DNA of 64,000 nt from Mucilaginibacter gossypiicola (GCF_900110105.1 NZ_FOCL01000021.1:37472-101471); one strand, 5' to 3'; positions 26,946 through 36,058 are shown, counted from the stretch's first letter. Numbers and translations: made by a program. The notes: generated by a model not told the origin, from the letters alone.

Positions 26946-28043
26946 ATGAGTGTAACACTACGACAAAAATTAACAAACACCGGTAGATATAGTTGGAACT
27001 TGGATATCTATCATGAAGGTAAAAGAATTTCTAAATCCCTTAAGCTCTATACTACCATAAAGCCTAAAACCGAAGCTGAAAAAATCCATAATGCGGATGT
27101 AAAGCGGCTTGCCGAAAAAATTCGCCTAAATACCGAAGCTGAACTTATAAACTCAAACTACAGTAAGTTTGGTAGTAAGCAGACCGAAATTTCATTTCTG
27201 GACTATTTTGCGAAACTGACCAAAGAGCGTCGTCGATCTGACGGGACCTTCGCCAATTGGGATAGTACCTATAAAGTTCTAAAACAGTATTTCGGAAATC
27301 GGCCCAAAAAGTTGATTGAAATGTCGGAAACAGATTTGGTAGCAATCAGGAAATTCATTAGTGAAAAGTATCGGACCAAATCCAACCAAACGTTATCCCG
27401 AAACGCGGCATCTTCCTACTTTAATAAGGTTAAGGCTGCTTTTAATGCTGCTTTCGATGAAAAATTGGTAGATGTTAAGATTGCATCTCGTGTTAAAGGG
27501 CTAAAGCCCGAAGATACAAAACGCGAGTTCCTCACGGAAGAAGAGGTAATGCAATTATTGAAAACTCCATGTTCTTTTCCTTTACTTAAACAAGCCTTTT
27601 TCTTCAGCGTATTTTGCGGGCTGAGGTGGTCGGATGTTGTTAACCTTAAGTGGGGTGATATTCAGTCTACCGGAGATCGAACCTTCATTCGTTATAGGCA
27701 GGAAAAGACTAGGCATGCGGAAACTGCTGATTTAAACAATAATGCAATTGCTCAACTCGGCGAGAGGATGGCAGATGATCAAAAGGTTTTCAAGGGACTA
27801 AGGTATAGCGCGTGGAACAACGTTAAACTGGCTCAGTGGGTAATGTCGGCTGGTATCAAAAAGCATATTACCTTCCATTGCGCACGCCACACCTTCGCTA
27901 CGCTTCTGTTAACTAAAGATATTGATATTTATACCGTATCGAAGTTATTAGGGCATAGAGAGCTTAAAACCACGCAGATTTACGGTAAGGTAATTGACCG
28001 ACGCAAAAACCAAGCTGTGAAAGTGCTTGACTTTGACCTGTAA
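26946..28043 (+). CDS. Tyrosine recombinase (integrase)
   Basis: 365 residues. The N-terminal arm-binding domain and SAM-like core-binding domain (about 85-190) precede the catalytic domain. The catalytic set is R227 (FCGLRWSDV), H311 and R314 (HCARHTFATLL), H337 (LLGHRELKTTQ) and Tyr346. This is the usual Bacteroidota transposon/ICE-type integrase. Sitting 314 bp behind mnmE and reading into the island, it is most likely the enzyme that inserted it. Confidence 0.93.
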   Translation: MSVTLRQKLTNTGRYSWNLDIYHEGKRISKSLKLYTTIKPKTEAEKIHNADVKRLAEKIRLNTEAELINSNYSKFGSKQTEISFLDYFAKLTKERRRSDGTFANWDSTYKVLKQYFGNRPKKLIEMSETDLVAIRKFISEKYRTKSNQTLSRNAASSYFNKVKAAFNAAFDEKLVDVKIASRVKGLKPEDTKREFLTEEEVMQLLKTPCSFPLLKQAFFFSVFCGLRWSDVVNLKWGDIQSTGDRTFIRYRQEKTRHAETADLNNNAIAQLGERMADDQKVFKGLRYSAWNNVKLAQWVMSAGIKKHITFHCARHTFATLLLTKDIDIYTVSKLLGHRELKTTQIYGKVIDRRKNQAVKVLDFDL

Positions 28044-28342
28044 TTTTATCCGTACTAAAAAATAAAGCCTCAACTTTATTTTCAAATAAATTTTTTTGAA
28101 TATAGTTTCCACGATAATTTTGTCTCTTGCCATCACGGCAAAAACGTTCTTTAAAATAACCTGTAATCCCGTGGCGAAGTAAGCTAATGAGGAGGTACCT
28201 AGAGGAGCCTCAAAGTTAGTTACGGAACCAACGACCATAACCTCTAGTATGGGTGGAAAGCAGGACGGCCTATTTGCCGAAACACTCAACTCTACACAAC
28301 CCAACTCAGCAAACAAATTTTTTATTAAAAAAATCCAAAAAA
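28044..28342 (+). promoter_or_regulatory. Promoter and long leader of the HTH/primase module
   Basis: TTG at 28096-28098 and TAATTTTG at 28115-28122 form a promoter pair with a 16-bp gap. From the predicted start near 28129 about 210 bases of non-coding leader precede the HTH gene. It is unusually GC-rich for the island and has short self-complementary parts (GAGG/CCTC arms around 28186-28213, AGGTACCT at 28193-28200). The upstream AAATAAATTTTTT stretch resembles that before the integrase gene. A structured leader is possible but unproven. Confidence 0.4.
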
Positions 28343-28555
28343 ATGGCGGAAACAGATCGTTTTCTGACCCTGGCTGAGCTATGCACTTATCTCGGGGTTT
28401 CTAAGAGTTTTGCATATAAATTATCGCATCGAAATGCGATACCAAAGTATTGCCCAACGGGCGGAAAAATTTGGTTTAAGAAAAGCGACATTGATCAATG
28501 GTTAAATGGCCACCGGATAATGTCTGAAAAGGAACTTAACCATTTAAGCAACTAA
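28343..28555 (+). CDS. Excisionase-type helix-turn-helix protein
   Basis: 70 residues from the ATG at 28343. An in-frame upstream extension to 28253 is low-complexity leader sequence. LTLAELCTYLGVSKSFAYKL with a following GGKIWFKKSDIDQWLNG is the HTH_17 (excisionase family) pattern that binds DNA next to integrase sites. It probably acts as a directionality factor or regulator for the element. It is 4 bp from the next HTH gene. Confidence 0.8.
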   Translation: MAETDRFLTLAELCTYLGVSKSFAYKLSHRNAIPKYCPTGGKIWFKKSDIDQWLNGHRIMSEKELNHLSN

Positions 28556-28559
28556 AATC

Positions 28560-28910
28560 ATGATTATTAGAATTACATTAAATAAGCACTCAAAAAGTGC
28601 TGAAAGGCAAGTTTGCGCGCATAAGTGCCAAACAACTGATGGATATGTTTTACATGCCGGGAGCATAAAACAGAGTATGTTTCAACTAAAGGGTATTGCT
28701 CATCATCGACAATCAAATCTACTCCCAAAAACAGTTATTGAAAAGCGACGGCTTTTAACCGTTAAAGAGCTTTGTGGCTTACTTAATATAAGCGATCGTA
28801 AAAGTCGCCGTTTGCGCACTATGGGCAAATTGCCATTTATCAAACAAGGCCATAAAGTATTCTTTGAACCCCGGTCAGTAATAGAAGCATTTAAGTCAAC
28901 TAACAAATGA
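28560..28910 (+). CDS. Second HTH DNA-binding protein of the element
   Basis: 116 residues. The C-terminal half (LLTVKELCGLLNISDRKSRR, then LPFIKQGHKVFFEPRSVIEAF) is another HTH_17-like domain. The first 60 residues are unassigned and rich in Lys and His. The stop overlaps the start of the primase-helicase gene by 4 bp (ATGA), so the two are translationally coupled. Probably an accessory replication or excision factor. Confidence 0.7.
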   Translation: MIIRITLNKHSKSAERQVCAHKCQTTDGYVLHAGSIKQSMFQLKGIAHHRQSNLLPKTVIEKRRLLTVKELCGLLNISDRKSRRLRTMGKLPFIKQGHKVFFEPRSVIEAFKSTNK

Positions 28911-30451
28911 ATTTAATCAACGAAAATGAGGGTGCAGCAATTGCTGCACCATTTAATGAAATAAAAGAATTGGGCATTAATAACAAACCCGAGAACATGC
29001 AAGCGCCTAAAGAAGTTATTGGAAGAACCGATGAACATGTTAAGGAAATCAGGGCGCTCAAAAAAGATAGTGTATTGGCAAAGCTGTTGAAAGAATTACA
29101 ACCTATAGACTTTCGTTCTGCGGTAAATCTACGTGATGATAAGGCTAACCTTGCACGCAAGCATTATGTAGTTTGTACAATAGAACAAATAATGGAAACT
29201 GCAAAGGCCAATAATTGGGGGCTGTGTAATAATCAAGGTGCTTTTTTTGCTTATAATACCCAATACTGGGAAAGTATCAATGATGGAGATTTAAAGGTGT
29301 TTTTGGGAAAAGCTGCCGAAAAATTAGGTGCCGACCCTTATGATTCGCGGTACTTTAAATTCCAGGATGAGCTATTTAAACAATTTCTAGCTTCAGCTAA
29401 TCTCCCTAATCCTGAACCCAAAAAAGGTATTAGTGCAATCAATGTATTGAATGGCACATTTGAAATTGGTTTAGGTAGTCCAATTTTACGGCCGTTCGAC
29501 CGCGATGATTTTATCACCTATCAACTCCCATTTAGGTATGACCCTAATGCTGAAGCCTCGCTCTTTAATAGTTTTATAAATAGGGTTTTACCGGATGAAG
29601 ATTGTCAGAAACTGCTTGCTGAATACTTAGGCTACCTGTTTATCAAAAGGTCAAATTTAAATATCCAAAAAGTGCTGTTATTGTACGGTAGCGGATCAAA
29701 TGGAAAATCGGTAGTGTTTGAAGTGATTTCAGCACTTTTGGGAAGCCACAATGTTACAAATTATTCATTAGAAAAATTGACGGACTCGCAAGGTTCGTAC
29801 CGTGCCGGATTAGCGAATAAATTGCTGAACTATGCTTCTGAAATTAGCAATAAAGTTGATGGGACGGTATTCAAACAACTAGCTTCAGGAGAACCTACAG
29901 AAGCTCGAAAGTTATATGGTAATCCTTTTAGCCTGACTGATTACGCAAAGTTTATCTTTAACTGTAACCAATTACCTGTTGCACCAGAACAAACGCATGC
30001 TTATTTCAGAAGGTTCGCTATTTTACCATTTACAGTTACAATTTCAGAAGAGGAAGCCGATCCTGACTTATCAAAAAAAATAATTGATAAAGAACTGTCG
30101 GGAGTGTTTAACTGGGTGTTGAGCGGGCTGGAACGCGTTCTCCAACAGAAAAAATTTACCGAGAGTGTAATGGCCATGCAATTACTTGATGAGTATAAAA
30201 AGAAAAGCGATAATGTGGCCTTGTTTATCGAAGAGGAAGAGTATAAACCCGAAATCAATGATTTTATGGCTCTTCAAACATTGTATAGTGATTACGTTAA
30301 TTACTGCCAAGAATGTGGCTACCGTAAATTTGCCAAAAGAAACTTCAGCGACAACTTAAGAAAATTAGGTTTTACGATTGAGCGTAAATCAAGTGGTATG
30401 GTTGTTTTTACCAAAGATAGACACGCACCTTCGCCGAATAAAATAAATTAA
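28907..30451 (+). CDS. Phage/plasmid P4-D5-type primase-helicase
   Basis: 514 residues. A D5_N-like region (about 95-250) leads to an SF3 helicase domain with Walker A GSGSNGKS at 261-268 and downstream FIFNCNQLPVAPEQTHAYFR followed by RRFAILPF-like residues. SF3 helicases of this type drive replication initiation of phage P4, plasmids and integrative elements. The canonical primase half is not evident and may be supplied by the downstream DUF6371 protein. It places the integrase-to-DUF6371 block as a self-replicating module. Confidence 0.88.
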   Translation: MNLINENEGAAIAAPFNEIKELGINNKPENMQAPKEVIGRTDEHVKEIRALKKDSVLAKLLKELQPIDFRSAVNLRDDKANLARKHYVVCTIEQIMETAKANNWGLCNNQGAFFAYNTQYWESINDGDLKVFLGKAAEKLGADPYDSRYFKFQDELFKQFLASANLPNPEPKKGISAINVLNGTFEIGLGSPILRPFDRDDFITYQLPFRYDPNAEASLFNSFINRVLPDEDCQKLLAEYLGYLFIKRSNLNIQKVLLLYGSGSNGKSVVFEVISALLGSHNVTNYSLEKLTDSQGSYRAGLANKLLNYASEISNKVDGTVFKQLASGEPTEARKLYGNPFSLTDYAKFIFNCNQLPVAPEQTHAYFRRFAILPFTVTISEEEADPDLSKKIIDKELSGVFNWVLSGLERVLQQKKFTESVMAMQLLDEYKKKSDNVALFIEEEEYKPEINDFMALQTLYSDYVNYCQECGYRKFAKRNFSDNLRKLGFTIERKSSGMVVFTKDRHAPSPNKIN

Positions 30452-30477
30452 TAAAGACACTTCATTTACTTCATTAA

Positions 30478-30524
30478 GTTCATTTAGTATACCCGCTTTA
30501 ATGAAGGAGGTGTACTAAATGAAC
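30478..30524 (+). promoter_or_regulatory. Hairpin with Shine-Dalgarno before a leader ORF
   Basis: GTTCATTTAGTA (30478-30489) and TACTAAATGAAC (30513-30524) are perfect 12-bp inverted arms. The loop holds GAAGGAGGTG (30503-30512), a near-ideal ribosome site, and the right arm contains the leader ORF's ATG. The fold would hide the start codon and could gate translation. Confidence 0.5.
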
Positions 30525-30548
30525 CAAAAAATAAAAATTTTTATATGA
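30519..30548 (+). CDS. Nine-codon leader ORF coupled to the DUF6371 gene
   Basis: ATG at 30519 follows AAGGAGG by about 8 bases and reads MNQKIKIFI then TGA. The TGA overlaps the ATG of the next gene (ATGA at 30545-30548). The arrangement suggests translational coupling instead of a functional peptide. A strong Shine-Dalgarno is notable because Bacteroidota genes seldom use one. Confidence 0.4.
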   Translation: MNQKIKIFI

Positions 30549-31471
30549 GATACAGATTTAGCCTTAAAGCAACACTTGGTCGATCAAAAAAATATGAGTG
30601 CCCTCAATGTGGGCATAAAAACAGATTTACACGTTATACTGATAACTGGATAGGTGAATATATCGCAGATGATGTAGGTATGTGTGATCGAATCAATAGC
30701 TGTGGTTATCATTACAGGCCATTACAATATTTTCAAGCTTTAGGAAAACATCTTGGTTATAATCCGATAGTCAATCAGCGAATCTCTAAACCGGTTAATA
30801 ACACACCTTCTTATATCCAACAACAGCATTTGGGTTCGAGTCTGCGACGTTATGAAAAAAATAGTTTCGTGAAGTTCTTAAATGCGCTTTTTCCTGCCTC
30901 GCTTGTAGATTCTGCATTAGAACGTTATAAGATCGGTACGTCTTATCGTTGGGGTGGCTCAACTATTTTTTGGCAAATTGATCAAGTAGGCAAAATACGG
31001 ACGGGCAAAATTATGCAATATGATGAGGCAACAGGAAAACGGATTAAAGAATCATCCGATCACATCTACTGGATGCATAGACACTTAAATCTTAATGATT
31101 TTAACCTTGAACAATGCTTGTTCGGAGAACATCTGCTTTCTGAAAATCCTTTAAAAACTGTTTGTGTAGTTGAAAGCGAAAAGAACGCAATCATCAGTAG
31201 CATTTACGACCCTGATTGCGTTTGGGTATCGGTAGGTAGTATAAACAACCTTAACGTTAAGTTTTGTAAAGCTTTGAAAGGCCGGAAGGTGTTGTTATTT
31301 CCAGATGGTGATGCCTATGAAAATTGGGTAGTAAGAGCAGAAGAGTTGAAATCGATTGCCGATGTAAGTGTATGTGATCTTTTGGAAAAAGCTCTTACGA
31401 TACAAGAAAAAAAACAAGGTTTCGATTTGGCTGATTACCTATTACCGGCTGCGCCTTACTTGCTCTGTTAA
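30545..31471 (+). CDS. DUF6371-like zinc-finger/toprim protein
   Basis: 308 residues. An N-terminal zinc finger has C19, C22, C47 and C53 (CPQCGHKNRF, MCDRINSCGYHY). A toprim-like domain follows, with VCVVESEKNAIISSIYDPD and KVLLFPDGDAYENW, the E...DxD pattern of primase/topoisomerase catalytic sites. Proteins of this kind (DUF6371) accompany Bacteroidota mobile-element helicases. It likely supplies the primase function missing from the upstream SF3 helicase. Confidence 0.75.
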   Translation: MRYRFSLKATLGRSKKYECPQCGHKNRFTRYTDNWIGEYIADDVGMCDRINSCGYHYRPLQYFQALGKHLGYNPIVNQRISKPVNNTPSYIQQQHLGSSLRRYEKNSFVKFLNALFPASLVDSALERYKIGTSYRWGGSTIFWQIDQVGKIRTGKIMQYDEATGKRIKESSDHIYWMHRHLNLNDFNLEQCLFGEHLLSENPLKTVCVVESEKNAIISSIYDPDCVWVSVGSINNLNVKFCKALKGRKVLLFPDGDAYENWVVRAEELKSIADVSVCDLLEKALTIQEKKQGFDLADYLLPAAPYLLC

Positions 31472-31501
31472 GATGTAGAAGTTTAACAGTAAATAAGCCT
31501 T

Positions 31502-31583
31502 AAATCCTGCCTTATAACCATTTTTTTAATTGCACGATTTTAACTATTGTGTATTAAAGACATTCGGTTATAAGGCAGGATTT
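31502..31583. terminator. Perfect 18-bp inverted repeat between convergent genes
   Basis: AAATCCTGCCTTATAACC (31502-31519) and GGTTATAAGGCAGGATTT (31566-31583) are exact complements with a 46-bp spacer containing T7. Lying between two convergent genes it may be a two-way terminator. A recombination end is an alternative. Confidence 0.45.
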
Positions 31584-31588
31584 TGCTT

Positions 31589-31936
31589 TTAAGACAGCTT
31601 CTTGCTATAGTTGCCAATTATAATCGCTAAATAGATCAAAGCGATGCAAAAATGCAATAAAATAAAATCAACGGAATAATATGAAGGAATTATAAACATC
31701 AACAAAGGCGGTGTTACAAAGTAAATGATATTAACTATCAGCAGCTTTTTTGTTTTTCTTTTGAAACCAATCCAAAACAGTATTGATATTACAAGAAGAG
31801 GAATAAGGCTCATGATAGCTGTCAGGCTATCTCCGGTATTGGAAGCAACGTTAGCAAATAAAGATGCTATCGCCAATGATATTAACAGGCTTAAGCATAA
31901 TGTTGTGAAAATCGAAAAGTAAAGTGCAGCTTTCAT
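31589..31936 (-). CDS. Small four-helix membrane protein, unknown
   Basis: 115 residues with about four hydrophobic helices (ALYFSIFTTLCLSLLISLA, AIMSLIPLLVISILFWIG, LLIVNIIYFVTPPLLMFI, LLHFCIALIYLAIIIG). No family recognised. It begins 13 bp after the stop of the lipoprotein gene at 31950-32354, so the two likely form an operon. Cargo of the island with no evident role. Confidence 0.55.
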   Translation of the reverse strand: MKAALYFSIFTTLCLSLLISLAIASLFANVASNTGDSLTAIMSLIPLLVISILFWIGFKRKTKKLLIVNIIYFVTPPLLMFIIPSYYSVDFILLHFCIALIYLAIIIGNYSKKLS

Positions 31937-31949
31937 TAATAAACTATAG

Positions 31950-32354
31950 TTATTTAAGTTTAAAATATTTAATGCCCTTTCCTGTTGCTGGATCCCAATA
32001 TTGATTTAACAGCCCAGTATTTTCATCTATGTTTACTCTGTTTGGCTCATCAATACCGTCAATGGTATGAATCAGCGTATTATCATTCTCAACGGTGTAT
32101 ACCTCACCTCCTACGTTATATGTATTAGGTTCTACACCTTTAGTTATTGTAAGTAAATCTGATTTTAAATCGGCAGTGTCGGAAAGAGTGGGTTTATGTC
32201 CTTCAATGCTTTTTACAATTACGTGTACGTAGAAACCTGTAAAGGTTTTATCTAGGTCTTTAGGATTGTGTTTAACAGAATGCTTAATGCTATCTGCAAA
32301 ATCGCACGAGGTTACTATCATAGCGATAAGAGGTAAAGTTAGTATATGTTTCAT
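31950..32354 (-). CDS. Putative lipoprotein, unknown
   Basis: 134 residues. Signal sequence MKHILTLPLIAMIVTSC with lipobox (Cys17). The mature part is small and beta-rich (TFTGFYVHVIVKSIEGHKPT, NVGGEVYTVEND), loosely like lipocalin-type stress lipoproteins, with no family assigned. Its upstream region carries a palindrome (32376-32393) also present near the XRE regulator start, suggesting control by that regulator. Confidence 0.55.
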   Translation of the reverse strand: MKHILTLPLIAMIVTSCDFADSIKHSVKHNPKDLDKTFTGFYVHVIVKSIEGHKPTLSDTADLKSDLLTITKGVEPNTYNVGGEVYTVENDNTLIHTIDGIDEPNRVNIDENTGLLNQYWDPATGKGIKYFKLK

Positions 32355-32375
32355 GTTTTAAAATTAATAAACAAA

Positions 32376-32393
32376 ACATATACCTGTATATGT
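32376..32393. promoter_or_regulatory. Palindromic operator upstream of the lipoprotein gene
   Basis: ACATATACCTGTATATGT is a near-perfect palindrome (8-bp arms, centre CT), 22 bp before the start codon at 32354. A related site (15 of 18 matches in reverse orientation) is at 32821-32838 next to the XRE gene. Confidence 0.5.
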
Positions 32394-32507
32394 GTTAGCT
32401 GTAAAATTTTATTTTTTCATACCACAGTAAAAATGCGTGAATACGATAGCTGCTAAGCTTTATAAATAATTTACAGGTGTAACAGGCATGAAATCGACAA
32501 TATAGCT

Positions 32508-32786
32508 TTAAAGTTTATTAAGCTGTTGAGGATCATCAAAGGTTTCGATGTAAGGATCGGGCAAAAAATCTTTGATAGCGCAGTTGAAAATTTTTGCCAG
32601 TTTATTTAGGTGATTAATATTATACTTTGCCCGGTTTTTGGGGCTTTCAACGTGCCCTATAAAGCCTAAAGTGATGTTTAACTCTTCGGAAAGCTGCTTT
32701 TGAGATAGCTTCGCCCCTATACGTTTTTCGCGCACCTTATTAATTATAAACTGCTCAAGTTCGTTTTTTAGAGGCTTATTAATCAT
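32508..32786 (-). CDS. XRE-family transcriptional regulator
   Basis: 92 residues if translation starts at the ATG at 32786 (MINKPLKNELEQ). A longer frame from 32846 would run over the operator-like site at 32821-32838, so the shorter start is preferred. The HTH is KLSQKQLSEELNITLGFIGH, followed by NINHLNKLAKIFNCAIKDFL, a pattern shared by many Bacteroidota stand-alone XRE regulators. It is divergent from mcrB and may control it, much as controller proteins do for restriction genes. Confidence 0.82.
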   Translation of the reverse strand: MINKPLKNELEQFIINKVREKRIGAKLSQKQLSEELNITLGFIGHVESPKNRAKYNINHLNKLAKIFNCAIKDFLPDPYIETFDDPQQLNKL

Positions 32787-32820
32787 CAATGCAAAAAAAT
32801 CATTGATGTTAATTTTTATC

Positions 32821-32902
32821 GCATATGCATGTATATGTGTTTTCAATTCTATAAATGCAAGATCAATTGTCGACCATGGATAACTTATATAACATATGTT
32901 AT
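32821..32902. promoter_or_regulatory. Candidate XRE operators between the regulator and mcrB
   Basis: GCATATGCATGTATATGT (32821-32838) resembles the palindrome at 32376-32393. ATAACATATGTTAT (32889-32902) is a perfect 14-bp palindrome sharing ACATATGT. Both lie in the divergent region between the XRE gene and mcrB (start 32956). Confidence 0.45.
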
Positions 32903-32955
32903 CATTAGATTTTTCATGCGGTTTTCATACCTTCGGTGACTTTTTAAACTTTATC

Positions 32956-34767
32956 ATGACTTTCGAGACTATAACTGATCTTGCGATTGAGATAGATAAT
33001 CGCATAGGCAATGAATTCATAAATCGCTTTCAATATTTACGAAAGGACTTAAAAGCAGCTTCCCGCATCTCCGACCGACACTTACTTGGAAATCGTCATG
33101 ATGACGAAAATTGGGCTATTAACAGCGGAGGTGGGACAGAATTGCAATATCATATATCGTTCGACCCCACGAAGATTTATTACGGACTTGGGTTTAGTGC
33201 TCAATATGTTCAATTTCAGAATGAGATGAGTCCGGTTGATTACATCAAACCCTTTACAAGAGCTTTTTTAACTCATAGAGAAGAAATAACAAGGCTGTTA
33301 CCGGATTATAAATTTGTAAGAGGAAGCGAAGCTGAAATAAAAAGTCCTTCTTACGGAAATTTTATCTTATTTGGAAAGACGTTGCCGATCCAAGGCAGTG
33401 GCGAAATTTATGAACTAAAAGAAGAGGATTTTACAACAGTTCTTAATGATTTAAAAAGACAGCTTCCTATATACGAATTAATCTTTAAAGCTAAAAAACA
33501 CTTATCCCAGGCAATGGAAAAAATAGGCACCTACATAGATTTATTATCAATTAAACCTCAACTTATATTGCAGGGTGCCCCGGGTACGGGAAAGACTTTT
33601 GCTGCACAGGAAATTGCTTATCAAATGATTTTTGGGCAACACATGAGTACCGATAAAGAATTACGAAAAGCAGAATTGCTTAAGTTGACTGATTCAGATC
33701 AGTATGCTTTTGTGCAATTTCATCCTGCATATTCCTATGAAGATTTTATAAGAGGTATATCTGCAAAACCTAATGGCGAAACTGTCACATATCAAGCAGA
33801 GGACCGTTCTTTTGCAAAATTTGCGGATAGAGCAAATCAGAACCTTACAGATAGTAAAAAATCAGCAATAGCTTACACAAAAGAAGAGTGGACGAAGACT
33901 ATGCTAGATAAATTCAGACTCGATCTCAGTGAAAAATTAGCCAACACAGGTAATATCCAATTGACTGATGCTGCTTTTATAGATCGAATCAATAATGATA
34001 CAATTCGATACCGTGGAGAATCTTGGCAAATTGATGGCGGTGTACCGAACAAAGATATCATCGAAATGTCGCTGAAAAATGTACAATCACTTGATGAAAT
34101 CAGGAAACTTGATACTTTAACACTGTCTGCAAAAAGTAATAGCACTTATTGGTTAAAGGTATTAGAGTTATTTAAGAGATTTATAATAGATTCAGGAGAA
34201 ATTGAGCCATCAAAGCCTTTAGAGCAAGCGAAGCAGAAGCCATTTCTTTACATCATTGACGAAATTAATAGGGCTAATTTGCCTGCTGTATTAGGTGAAC
34301 TGATTTATGCATTAGAGTATCGTGATATCCCAGTGAAAAGCATTTATGAGCTGCCAACAGGACAAGACGCGATTACGATTCCTTCAAACCTATACATTAT
34401 TGGAACAATGAATACTGCTGATAGGTCGGTAGGGCATTTAGATTATGCAATCCGTCGTAGATTTGCGTTCGCTGACGTTCGTCCAGACGAATCAGTAATC
34501 ACCTATCCGAAAGCAAAAAAGCTATTTGAGAAAATTAGAAGCCTATTTATCGATGATGCAGGTAAGGATTCTGTTTATTTAAGCAGCGAATTTGACGCCA
34601 ATGACGTATTACCGGGCCACAGTTACTATTTGACGAATAACGACACAACTCTTGGGTTGAAGTTAACCTACGATTTGTTGCCGATACTTAAAGAATATGT
34701 TAGAGACGGAATACTAACTGCATTACCTGAGAGCAAAATCAAAGAGATGTATGACTCCCTTACTTAG
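32956..34767 (+). CDS. mcrB: McrB-like GTPase subunit of a type IV restriction system
   Basis: 603 residues from the ATG at 32956; 20 further codons upstream overlap the operator region and look non-coding. The N-terminal 190 residues resemble the MrcB_N/DUF3578 DNA-recognition domain. The AAA+ GTPase domain has Walker A GAPGTGKT at 207-214, FVQFHPAYSYEDFIRGI, Walker B LYIIDEINRAN and the family signature GTMNTADRS. McrB recognises modified DNA and translocates it using GTP. It overlaps mcrC by 17 bp. Confidence 0.92.
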   Translation: MTFETITDLAIEIDNRIGNEFINRFQYLRKDLKAASRISDRHLLGNRHDDENWAINSGGGTELQYHISFDPTKIYYGLGFSAQYVQFQNEMSPVDYIKPFTRAFLTHREEITRLLPDYKFVRGSEAEIKSPSYGNFILFGKTLPIQGSGEIYELKEEDFTTVLNDLKRQLPIYELIFKAKKHLSQAMEKIGTYIDLLSIKPQLILQGAPGTGKTFAAQEIAYQMIFGQHMSTDKELRKAELLKLTDSDQYAFVQFHPAYSYEDFIRGISAKPNGETVTYQAEDRSFAKFADRANQNLTDSKKSAIAYTKEEWTKTMLDKFRLDLSEKLANTGNIQLTDAAFIDRINNDTIRYRGESWQIDGGVPNKDIIEMSLKNVQSLDEIRKLDTLTLSAKSNSTYWLKVLELFKRFIIDSGEIEPSKPLEQAKQKPFLYIIDEINRANLPAVLGELIYALEYRDIPVKSIYELPTGQDAITIPSNLYIIGTMNTADRSVGHLDYAIRRRFAFADVRPDESVITYPKAKKLFEKIRSLFIDDAGKDSVYLSSEFDANDVLPGHSYYLTNNDTTLGLKLTYDLLPILKEYVRDGILTALPESKIKEMYDSLT

Positions 34768-36058
34768 TGGCTCACCTTTAAGTGAGCATGCCGGATATCC
34801 ACATGGACTTTCGTTGGATAAGTATGACCAGGGTTTCAATTTAAAAGAATGGAATAACATTTATTTCAAGGGTAACCGGGAAAAATTTTGTGTTTTGTTA
34901 AATCAAAACTGGGCTGGCCATCGAACATTGCAAAGCTCGTTTTTTATCGGGACTGATTGGCTTGAAAAAGGCAGACTTGCAGTATATATCGAACCTAAGT
35001 TAAATGATAAAGCAAAGAATACAGATTACTTTAAAATGCTTTTTGAAGGCTTTAGGAATCCAGATGTCGCAGCATACGTGCCCGATATTTTCGAAATGAA
35101 ACTTGATGAACCTCAAATTACAATTTCATCAAAACTTGATTTACTTACACCATTGTTAGTATTTCAATTTTTAAGTGTATTGAAAGGTTTAGTAAAAAAA
35201 GGTCTTAAAAAAACGCATGATCCACTAGAAGCAAATCTTTCTAATAGAGTTAAAGGAAAAATTTTAGTTGCCAAGCAACTAAAACAGAATACTTTTAAAA
35301 ACCAGTTGTTAAAAAACTATTGTCGATTCAATAATTTTAGTATCGACGGAGCTGAAAACCGTGTATTAAAAAAGGCTTTACAATTTTCGATTAAATATCT
35401 AAATAACAATTCTTTAAAAGAACATAAACCAGCGTTTCAAAAGTTGCTTGATTACGTTTCTCCTGCTTTCGAAGATGTTGGTGATGTCACCAAGGAAACC
35501 AATTTGCGTAACTTTAAAGTGAGCGCATTTTTTAAAGATTACAAACAGGCGTTACATTTAGCCAGAATGATTTTTGAACGCTATGGGTTCAATATAAATT
35601 CCGTTCATTCTGATAAAAAGGATGTTTCAGTACCGCCATTTTGGATTGATATGAGTAAACTATATGAGTTATACGTATTGTCAAATCTTAGAAAACAAGA
35701 ATATGGCAAGCAAATTAAGTTCCAAGCCAAGGGATTTTATGGCGCTACGGATTTCCTATTAGTTAGTGAGCGCAATCTAATGGTAATTGATGCAAAATAT
35801 AAGCCATACTACGATGATCAATATGTTGCCGATGATATTAGGCAGCTGAGTGGGTATTCTAGAGATGAAGGTATTTTGGAAATATTAAGTAGCTATGATT
35901 TAGACATTCGATTAAAAGTGATTGACTGTTTAATAATATATCCAACCAAGGAAGCAAGTCAAAATACTTCGTTGGAGTTAACCGAACTCAAGCGTACCAA
36001 AATTGATCAATTTAACCGGTTTTATAAAAAGGCTTTAGAGTTGCCTTTTCAAGGGTAA
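34751..36058 (+). CDS. mcrC: McrC-like nuclease subunit
   Basis: 435 residues. The N-terminal part contacts McrB. The C-terminal PD-(D/E)xK nuclease core has D334 (YGATDFLL) and D347-x-K349 (VIDAKYKP), with a helix Glu306 (KLYELYV) ahead. McrC stimulates McrB GTP hydrolysis and cuts DNA containing modified bases. The 17-bp overlap with mcrB indicates coupled translation. All catalytic positions are present, so the system looks intact. Confidence 0.92.
   Translation: MTPLLSGSPLSEHAGYPHGLSLDKYDQGFNLKEWNNIYFKGNREKFCVLLNQNWAGHRTLQSSFFIGTDWLEKGRLAVYIEPKLNDKAKNTDYFKMLFEGFRNPDVAAYVPDIFEMKLDEPQITISSKLDLLTPLLVFQFLSVLKGLVKKGLKKTHDPLEANLSNRVKGKILVAKQLKQNTFKNQLLKNYCRFNNFSIDGAENRVLKKALQFSIKYLNNNSLKEHKPAFQKLLDYVSPAFEDVGDVTKETNLRNFKVSAFFKDYKQALHLARMIFERYGFNINSVHSDKKDVSVPPFWIDMSKLYELYVLSNLRKQEYGKQIKFQAKGFYGATDFLLVSERNLMVIDAKYKPYYDDQYVADDIRQLSGYSRDEGILEILSSYDLDIRLKVIDCLIIYPTKEASQNTSLELTELKRTKIDQFNRFYKKALELPFQG

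Noticed and set aside
28253..28342. N-terminal extension of the HTH gene
   Set aside because: It lies in the leader after a good promoter, and homologous HTH domains start at the inner ATG.
32896..32955. 20-codon extension of mcrB
   Set aside because: It overlaps the palindromic operator region and the MrcB_N domain begins at the ATG at 32956.
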